A DNA stretch of 10,702 nt from DAOVDI01 sp965373045 (GTDB lineage: Bacteria; Acidobacteriota; Aminicenantia; Aminicenantales; Aminicenantaceae). The notes below the pieces were generated by a model. The model ran no database searches. It saw only the letters and a program-made list of their open reading frames with translations, and was not told the origin of the DNA. Position numbers and translations under genes: made by a program. Location of the stretch: contig CBDVEQ010000088.1 of the NCBI GenBank assembly GCA_965373045.1, forward strand, positions 1 to 10,702, read 5' to 3'. Positions 5,089 through 10,702 of the stretch are shown piece after piece (position 1 is the stretch's first letter; each line of letters opens with the position of its first letter).

Positions 5089-6105
5089 CTACAGCGGATT
5101 TACCACAATCTCCGCTTTTAACCTTAGGCCGGCCATATACACGCTGAAATTCTGCCCGATCTTGGACTGCTTGATCTGTTCAACGATCTCTTCCCTAATC
5201 TCTTCCAGGGTGCGGGTTTCCTTCTTACGGTCTACGATCTTTAGGATGTGCAAACCATATTTGGTTTCAACAATGTCGCTGATCTCCCCCACCTTGAGGT
5301 TGAATGCCGCATCTTCGAAGGGCTTGACCATTTTTCCGCGGCCGAAATTCTCATAAAGGCCGCCATTTTCTTTTGAACCCGGATCTTCGGTGAATTCTTT
5401 GGCCAGTGCGGCAAAATCTTCTCCTCCTTTGGTGCGGGCAAGGATTCCTTCCATCTTTGTGCGGATCTCGACTTTTTCCTCATCAGTCTTGCCCTGTGTG
5501 AGAAGCAGTATATGACGCACCGATGCAGTTTTGTCTGCGAAGTAGATGGATTCGACTTCGGCATCAGTGACAGTAATATCCTTAGCAACGACACTGTCCA
5601 TAAACCTCTGGATAATAATTTCGACTTCGATGTTTTCACGAACCTTGTCAATAGTTATTCCGTTCGCTGTCAGAATTTCGGTGAATTTGTCTATCCCGCC
5701 GGCTTTTTCGGCCTGCTCATTAATCACCTTGTCAATATCTTCCCCGGGAACAGTGACATTGGCTTTTTTAGCCTCTGCCAGTATCAGCTTTCTGTCAGTC
5801 AACAACTGAACATTACGCTCTATGTATTGTCTGAGTGAATCCGCATCCATCTGTTTTAGCTGATCTGCCCGGTTTCCCAGATTGCCTATAATAAACTTAA
5901 TAACCTCGCCGGTTGTGATGTTAAAATCTTTTGCCTTGATCAGCACTTTATTGACGTCTGGATCGAGTACTTTAATGATAGAGGAGAGATCCTTCGCCAT
6001 CTGATATTCGGAAGTGCCTTTTTCAACAACTACCTCCTCTTTCTTTGGCGAACACGAAAGAATAATCAGAGAAATAACCAGGGGCAGAGTTAGAATTTTT
6101 TTCAT
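5089..6105 (-). CDS. Lipoprotein peptidyl-prolyl cis-trans isomerase, SurA/PrsA-like (parvulin)
   Basis: A 338-residue predicted lipoprotein. The signal MKKILTLPLVISLIILSC ends in a lipobox-type Cys at residue 18, and the following Ser-Pro (no Asp at +2) does not signal inner-membrane retention. Residues about 50-190 are a charged helical region like the SurA_N chaperone module. One PpiC/parvulin rotamase domain spans about 195-293, starting at ASVRHILLL and including GGEDFAALAKEFTEDPGSKENGG, then FEDAAFNLKVGEISDIVETKYGLHILKI. The role is folding of exported proteins at the cell envelope. The start was chosen at the ATG at 6105, because AAAGGAG (6111-6117) lies 5 bases upstream and the lipoprotein signal begins there; an in-frame GTG at 6126 is less likely. 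After the TAG stop the same frame stays open for 21 more codons. The gene is separated by about 230 bp from the helicase-nuclease gene, so it probably has its own promoter. Confidence 0.88.
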   Translation of the reverse strand: MKKILTLPLVISLIILSCSPKKEEVVVEKGTSEYQMAKDLSSIIKVLDPDVNKVLIKAKDFNITTGEVIKFIIGNLGNRADQLKQMDADSLRQYIERNVQLLTDRKLILAEAKKANVTVPGEDIDKVINEQAEKAGGIDKFTEILTANGITIDKVRENIEVEIIIQRFMDSVVAKDITVTDAEVESIYFADKTASVRHILLLTQGKTDEEKVEIRTKMEGILARTKGGEDFAALAKEFTEDPGSKENGGLYENFGRGKMVKPFEDAAFNLKVGEISDIVETKYGLHILKIVDRKKETRTLEEIREEIVEQIKQSKIGQNFSVYMAGLRLKAEIVVNPL

Positions 6106-6332
6106 GCCAGCTCCTTTGTTAAACACAATCTATGTAGTTTAACATATAGAACATTAAAGTTCGAGAAACCCTTCTCAACAAATTAAATGGAAATAGATCA
6201 CAAGCAACAAGTTAGCTTCTCCTCTTGGTTTCTCTAGCCTTACTTTCCTTACATTAATCGTTTCCTGCATTCCTTGCCAGCGATAGCCCTTAATTATGAC
6301 TTATTTGCCCGATTCCAAAAAACTTCCCTAGG
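6106..6332. other. Intergenic region between addA-like and isomerase genes
   Basis: About 227 bases upstream of the isomerase gene and after the helicase-nuclease stop. No coding signal was found. It should contain the isomerase promoter, but I found no pair of hexamers I would defend. Weak symmetrical elements are present: GAAC/GTTC (6149-6152 and 6159-6162) and a 5-bp stem GAGAA/TTCTC (6163-6167 and 6172-6176). Neither is followed by a T-tract, so no intrinsic terminator is called. Confidence 0.5.
6111..6117 (-). promoter_or_regulatory. Ribosome binding site deciding the isomerase start
   Basis: The minus strand reads AAAGGAG 5 bases before the ATG at 6103-6105. It favours this ATG over the upstream GTG at 6124-6126, which would add seven residues in front of a clean lipoprotein signal. 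Confidence 0.7.
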
Positions 6333-9300
6333 TCAGATCCCAATATGTTTTTTTATTGAGGTGAAGTAAAGGGCAGATTCTTTGACTGGCTCACCAGTGA
6401 TCTTTTCCCAGAACTCTCTGTAGAGCCGGACCTGCGGGGCGTAATGATCCACATAACTCTGGAGATGGGCCCCAACTTCATCCGTCTTGTAATCCACAAT
6501 GACCCACCCGTCCGGCTCACGAAAAATCAGATCAATCACACCGGAGACAATCACGGGCAGATGAGGGTGTTGTTTACCCTGGCTGCTTTTGTCTTCCTGG
6601 CCAATTACTGCACCTTTTCGCTCTAGTTCCTCTGTATCGGATTTTAATGAGAAAGGGATCTCAAAATATCTCTTCTCCGCATTCCGCACTCTCTCCCACA
6701 GCTCGCTCTCAAGGATGGCCCCAACCAGTTCCAGAAGCTGAGTTTTCTCCCCGATATCCCGTTCCTCGGCTATCAGAGCATTCCGCGCTAAAAGTTCCAG
6801 GTTCACTTTCTCCCCCCTTCTTCCCACAACATCCAACACATGGTGGACCACACGCCCCCAGCTCACTCCTCTCCCGCTTTCACTCCACTTGGGAATATCA
6901 TCATTATCTTTTGCCAGAGAAGTAACACTTTCCACCCAATAGCTCGGCTCAGCTCCCTTCTCCCTGTTCAAATGCAGAGCCGTCCTGACATCATCGTAGT
7001 TTCCCTGCGAAATGGAAACCTTCTCTTTCTCAGAAAATGTTGCTCTTTTTGGCTCATACCATAACTCAGAAACGCCAGGTTTTTTAAATTCTGCAATATG
7101 CCAGTCCAGCAGCTTCCACGACTTATTGGGCAGATTTCCTTCATACGTGCTTATAACCATCATATTTTTTGCCCGCGTGGCTGCTACATACATCAACCGC
7201 GCTTCCTCCGCAGCCTGGTAGCGATTCTCCTCCTCCGCCCTTTCCGCCCAACCCTCTGGCTGAGAAAGGATCTTTGACTGGAACCTTTCCTTCTTTGTGA
7301 ACACAAAATATCCCTTAGGACGGCCCTTCTCAGGACGTACCACATGTTTGTCGGGCTTGTGATCCCGGACACCCACCGGATTTGCGAGGAAAACAACGGG
7401 CGCCTCCAATCCCTTGGCCTTGTGGAGATTCATCAGCCTTACCGCATTAACCCTACCTGGAGTCAGGCTCATCTCTTCGACCTCATGGACTTCAACCAGT
7501 TCCTCCATATAGGCCACAACATCCGGAAAAGACGTTTTTCCATCCCTCTCGCGGTTCCGCAGAAACTCGATAAGTTTCAGCACATTGCCGGCCTTGCTAC
7601 TGCCCATCTCAGAGGAGGCAAGATAATAGAGGATCCCGGAATCCTCAACGATCTTTTCCATGGCCGTGGAAGCGGGCAGATCCTTTGTCCAACGCCACCA
7701 TTTTTTCATGATTTTGAGGCATTCTACCGTATACTTCGCGCCCTGCTCCCCATCCTCCTGGTTCCAATCTCTAAGAAAATAGAACCGTCCCCCATTTTTT
7801 CTGAAATTAAAGAGGTCGTTATCGCTGACACCGAAAAAGATCCCCCTCAGCACGCTCACAGTCAGAACAGCGTTGTCCGGGTCCCTGAGCGCTCTCGCCA
7901 GGTTAACGATCTCGTTGATATCGCCGGAATCCGTGAAAGCATCGCTCCCGGTTATCTCGTATGGAATCCCTTGCTCCTCAAGCGCGCGGGCATAGATGTT
8001 CATGAGCTTTTTATAGCGGAATAAAAGAAGAAAATCCGAAGGGGACGCTTCCTCCTCCTTTCCCTGAGTTATTTCCTCTTTCGTTCTTGCCAGTTTTACA
8101 TTTCCATCACAAGCCCACTTGATCCACCCAGCTATTTTCTCCGCGTCCTCATCTGCAATAGATTTCTGTTTATTTCGGGACTTCTTCGCAACCGTTATTT
8201 TATAAATTCCATCCCAGGCATCTTCTTTTTTCTTCCTCACTGTGTTCATACGGGCATAGGGCGCTTGATATTTGTCCGAAACTTTAGGAAAGACCCGCTT
8301 AAAAAGAGGATTGTTCCACTCGGCCAGGGAATCCAGAGACCGAAAATTAGAGGTCAGCTTCAAAACATCCCCTCCCGCTCCCAGGATCTGGTCCCGCACC
8401 ACATTGTAGGTATCGATATCCGCCCGTCTGAACCGGTAAATGGACTGTTTGGGATCCCCTACAAGAAAAAGCGATCCCGGCCTGGGCGATAGCTTCTTCC
8501 AGTCCTTCTCCTCCAGTTCCTCCCCGGTGAGATACATCAACATCTCTGCCTGGATGGGGTCTGTGTCCTGGAACTCGTCCACCAAGATATGGGTGAACTT
8601 TTTCTGAAAGTACTCCCTGACCTTAGGGTGTTTTCTCAGGAGTTTAGCAACGGACAGCAAAAGATCGGCAAAATTGATCAGAGAATTTTTCTTCCTCTGC
8701 TCATAGTAAAACAGGACAGCAGGCTTTAGAAAAGCAATGATCCGGGAATGCCGGTACTCCCTCCACTCCTTAAGCTCCTTCCTTACAATCCCATCACGGA
8801 AGCTCTCAAAATCCGCCAGTGCAGCCTTGGCCAAATCCCCATCCGGCCAAAGCTTTTGTGTGATCGAAATGTTTTTATCCATCTGCTCCATGGTTTCCAT
8901 CAGGACCAGCGGATTGTCAAAACCGATATTTTTCTGCCGCACAAAGAAGCGTATCATCCTCGTCTGGAAATCATCCCGGGTCTCTTCTTGTGTCTTGTGG
9001 GGAACGGCTTCCCGCATCCTCGCAAGAAAATCTTCAAGCTGCTTCTTCACCGCATCAAAATCCGGAGCACGGTTTTTTCCTCCGATCAGTTCCACCTCAG
9101 GATACATTGAGATGGTAGTGAACGCATCTTTGAGGTCCTCGGGTTCAAGACCGACTTCTTCAAGCGCTGCCAGTTCAGGTGGGTTTTCCCTTCTCACTTC
9201 AACCAGGTAGTCCAGCCAGCACTGCTCCCGGAAAACCACGTCGTCAATATCATCCAGTTCCTGGAAGTCGGGCATAAGCGCGATCTCGATCGGCCTTTCA

Positions 9301-9659
9301 CGAAGCATCTGCGCGCAGAATGAGTGGATGGTCCCGATAAAACATTGCTCGAGGTTCTGCATGCTCTCCCCGAGCCTACGATGGAATTCTGTTCCCTTGT
9401 CCTCTTCTGCATAAGCATTTTCGAGGTTGGTCTGGAACCGCTCCCTGAGCTCGGCTGCTGCCTTCCTGGTAAAGGTCACAGCCGCCAGGGTATTGACCTG
9501 GCAAACTCCCTCTCTGAGATAAGCGAGCATCCGGTCAACCAGGCTTTTTGTCTTTCCTGAACCGGCCCCCGCCTCAACCAGAAAAGTCGTGTCCAGATCC
9601 GCGACGATCCTCTTCCTCTCTGCACTATCGACCGGTTTCATTCCTATTTCGCTATTCAT
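6333..9659 (-). CDS. addA: AddA-like ATP-dependent helicase/exonuclease subunit (UvrD family)
   Basis: A 1108-residue superfamily 1A helicase with a C-terminal nuclease domain, the AddA (RexA/RecB-like) architecture. It would pair with the AddB-like protein encoded just upstream to resect double-strand DNA ends for recombinational repair. Motifs (numbered from the ATG at 9659): Walker A GAGSGKT at 31-37; motif Ia TFTRKAAAEL near 62; motif II ILVDEFQDTDPIQ around 358-371; motif III LVGDPKQSIYRFR at about 399-411; later LMNLHKAKGLEAPVVFLANP and, as motif VI, LMYVAATRAKN. The PD-(D/E)XK nuclease is at the C-terminus: GVID with D1043, VDYKT with D1056 and K1058, then Q1076-x3-Y. The reading frame also opens at a TTG (9686), but the ATG at 9659, overlapping the addB stop as ATGAATAG, is the better start; a third ATG lies at 9641. 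Length is typical of the family. Confidence 0.9.
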   Translation of the reverse strand: MNSEIGMKPVDSAERKRIVADLDTTFLVEAGAGSGKTKSLVDRMLAYLREGVCQVNTLAAVTFTRKAAAELRERFQTNLENAYAEEDKGTEFHRRLGESMQNLEQCFIGTIHSFCAQMLRERPIEIALMPDFQELDDIDDVVFREQCWLDYLVEVRRENPPELAALEEVGLEPEDLKDAFTTISMYPEVELIGGKNRAPDFDAVKKQLEDFLARMREAVPHKTQEETRDDFQTRMIRFFVRQKNIGFDNPLVLMETMEQMDKNISITQKLWPDGDLAKAALADFESFRDGIVRKELKEWREYRHSRIIAFLKPAVLFYYEQRKKNSLINFADLLLSVAKLLRKHPKVREYFQKKFTHILVDEFQDTDPIQAEMLMYLTGEELEEKDWKKLSPRPGSLFLVGDPKQSIYRFRRADIDTYNVVRDQILGAGGDVLKLTSNFRSLDSLAEWNNPLFKRVFPKVSDKYQAPYARMNTVRKKKEDAWDGIYKITVAKKSRNKQKSIADEDAEKIAGWIKWACDGNVKLARTKEEITQGKEEEASPSDFLLLFRYKKLMNIYARALEEQGIPYEITGSDAFTDSGDINEIVNLARALRDPDNAVLTVSVLRGIFFGVSDNDLFNFRKNGGRFYFLRDWNQEDGEQGAKYTVECLKIMKKWWRWTKDLPASTAMEKIVEDSGILYYLASSEMGSSKAGNVLKLIEFLRNRERDGKTSFPDVVAYMEELVEVHEVEEMSLTPGRVNAVRLMNLHKAKGLEAPVVFLANPVGVRDHKPDKHVVRPEKGRPKGYFVFTKKERFQSKILSQPEGWAERAEEENRYQAAEEARLMYVAATRAKNMMVISTYEGNLPNKSWKLLDWHIAEFKKPGVSELWYEPKRATFSEKEKVSISQGNYDDVRTALHLNREKGAEPSYWVESVTSLAKDNDDIPKWSESGRGVSWGRVVHHVLDVVGRRGEKVNLELLARNALIAEERDIGEKTQLLELVGAILESELWERVRNAEKRYFEIPFSLKSDTEELERKGAVIGQEDKSSQGKQHPHLPVIVSGVIDLIFREPDGWVIVDYKTDEVGAHLQSYVDHYAPQVRLYREFWEKITGEPVKESALYFTSIKKHIGI

Positions 9660-10702
9660 ACTCTTTAAGCCTGTCAAAGATGGCAAACTCCCCGGCGTTG
9701 GTCTCGATCTTGGCCTTGGTCCTATCGATCACATCCTTTCCACACACCGCACTGTAATCACAGAAACCGCAGTTCGCATCCGGATTGACCAGAAAACGCC
9801 CGGTCTCCAAAATAGAAAAAAGCTCCACAAGAAGCTCTCTGAGTTTTGTCCTGTCAAAATTTTCGAACAGGATCTCCCTGCCGTCTCCCTTCCATGTGGG
9901 GAAAGCATACCCTGTCCACCTTACCCGTGGCTCAGGATCGATCCCCTTTTTTCGGATGATCTTTTCAGCTGCTTCCGCGTAAAGAGCGTGCTGGAGATAC
10001 TGGCCCCTGCCAAAGGATTTTATTTTTTCATATTGAGTATAGCTTCCCGTCTTATAGTCAATGACTCTGATATCGCCTTTTCCCGTCCTGTCCACCCGGT
10101 CGATGCGGCCGTGAAGGCGGAAGGACACACCGGGCTTCACTTCGATGGAGACGCTGTCTGTTATCCCTTCGCCCTCTTCCCCATCAAAGCCGAAGTTGAC
10201 CTCAAAAAGAAGGGGCTCCACCTTCTCCTTCCTTCTTGCCTCTGCTTTGAGGAAAATGTCCAGGGTCGCAAAGATCTCTTGTTTTTCCCTTTCAAAAATA
10301 GGCTCGGACGGGGGTGGATTTTCCTCCCTGTATTGGGTTGTGATATTTTCAGCAACTGCCTGGATCTCTGCTCTATGCTTTTCAGGCTTAATTTCCTCTC
10401 CCCTATCACGAATGCCTCTCATGAACACACAGAAAACATCATGAAGAAGCGATCCCCTATGCATGGCATCCAGCCACTGCGCCTTGTCCAGAACTATCTC
10501 ATCCGGAGGTTGAATTCCGAGTATATAGCGGAAAAAATAGCGGTAAGGACAGCGGGCCAGGGTCTCGATCCGCGACGCGGACAGGACAAGATCCTGATTC
10601 AAGCAGGGATGGAGCGCTTCCGTAGAAGCGTCGATCAGTCCTTCGTATGTGCAGATGTCAGGCCCCTCCCGCATGGTCCGCGCATAATCTCCCTGAGCGA
10701 TA
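9652..10702 (-). CDS. addB: AddB-like nuclease subunit, C-terminal part (cut by window edge)
   Basis: The last 349 codons of a longer gene; the frame is open through the right edge, so the Met encoded at 10674 is probably internal. Numbering from the first whole codon in the window, the segment has the PD-(D/E)XK nuclease of the AddB/RexB class: SASRIETLARCPYRYFFRY (C51), GSLLHDVF with H87, GRIDRVD with D201, VIDYKTG with D215 and K217, and QYLQHALYA with Q237. The C-terminal C311-x2-C314-x5-C320 together with C51 forms the four-cysteine 4Fe-4S staple known in AddB nucleases. AddB lacks helicase activity in the studied enzymes; it supplies a second nuclease and a structural partner for AddA. 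Its TAG stop overlaps the addA start by 8 bp, suggesting translational coupling in an addB-addA operon. The N-terminal part is not visible, so a Cas4-like or other RecB-family fusion cannot be fully excluded. Confidence 0.85.
   Translation of the reverse strand, partial: IAQGDYARTMREGPDICTYEGLIDASTEALHPCLNQDLVLSASRIETLARCPYRYFFRYILGIQPPDEIVLDKAQWLDAMHRGSLLHDVFCVFMRGIRDRGEEIKPEKHRAEIQAVAENITTQYREENPPPSEPIFEREKQEIFATLDIFLKAEARRKEKVEPLLFEVNFGFDGEEGEGITDSVSIEVKPGVSFRLHGRIDRVDRTGKGDIRVIDYKTGSYTQYEKIKSFGRGQYLQHALYAEAAEKIIRKKGIDPEPRVRWTGYAFPTWKGDGREILFENFDRTKLRELLVELFSILETGRFLVNPDANCGFCDYSAVCGKDVIDRTKAKIETNAGEFAIFDRLKEYE

Noticed and set aside
6106..6126. GTG start at 6126 for the isomerase
   Set aside because: The ATG at 6105 has a good Shine-Dalgarno sequence and begins a clean lipoprotein signal; the extension would put extra residues before it.
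6163..6176. GAGAA/TTCTC hairpin as a terminator
   Set aside because: The stem is only 5 bp and AT-rich, with no T-tract on either strand.
7344..8024. Plus-strand open frame of 226 codons opposite the addA-like gene
   Set aside because: The minus-strand frame has conserved helicase sequence throughout; this frame has no domain, and I saw no reason to prefer it.
9660..9686. TTG start at 9686 for the addA-like gene
   Set aside because: It is a rare start codon with no clear ribosome binding site; the ATG at 9659, overlapping the addB stop, is more plausible.
1..10702. CRISPR array, tRNA, rRNA, transposase or phage genes
   Set aside because: I saw no regularly spaced direct repeats, no tRNA-like or rRNA sequence, and no transposase or integrase motifs on either strand, reading by eye.

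Overview
The window looks like chromosomal DNA of a Gram-negative bacterium. A peptidyl-prolyl isomerase carries a lipoprotein signal with a lipobox Cys, and an aldo/keto reductase carries a twin-arginine signal plus two 4Fe-4S binding motifs, which points to a periplasm and suggests an anaerobic or microaerobic lifestyle. The intergenic repeats near the left edge resemble dispersed repeats I associate with Desulfobacterota-like genomes, but this is recollection; no rRNA or other phylogenetic marker is present, so the phylum is open. No transposase, integrase, phage gene, CRISPR array, tRNA or rRNA was recognised.

Layout. 1-348 is non-coding and repeat-rich: a short REP-like hairpin, then a nested-stem repeat of about 80 bp. 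349-2523 (minus strand) is a two-gene unit: a membrane-anchored serine hydrolase of the beta-lactamase fold, followed 24 bp later by a TauE/SafE-type permease. It is bracketed by a 37-bp inverted repeat (311-347 and 2547-2583, 35 of 37 positions identical). 2524-2787 is a divergent intergenic region with a second inverted-repeat pair and a good sigma-70-like promoter for the plus-strand gene. 2788-4008 (plus strand) encodes the Tat-exported Fe-S aldo/keto reductase. It converges with, and overlaps by 9 bp, a single-domain response regulator (4000-4383, minus).

From there to the right edge everything is on the minus strand. In transcription order this is an addB-like nuclease gene cut by the right edge, an addA-like helicase-nuclease, a SurA/PrsA-like lipoprotein isomerase, a small HD-domain (SpoT/MESH1-like) hydrolase and the response regulator. 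The addB stop and addA start overlap (ATGAATAG), consistent with translational coupling of a two-subunit double-strand-break repair enzyme. The last three genes are separated by 88 and 47 bp and may be co-transcribed, but the response regulator also has its own TATAAT-like element next to a 12-bp palindrome.

Most of the window is ordinary housekeeping. The parts most worth a second look are the inverted-repeat-bracketed hydrolase/permease unit, which could be a transposase-less mobile cassette, an invertible segment, or an mRNA whose ends pair with each other, and the repeat family around it.
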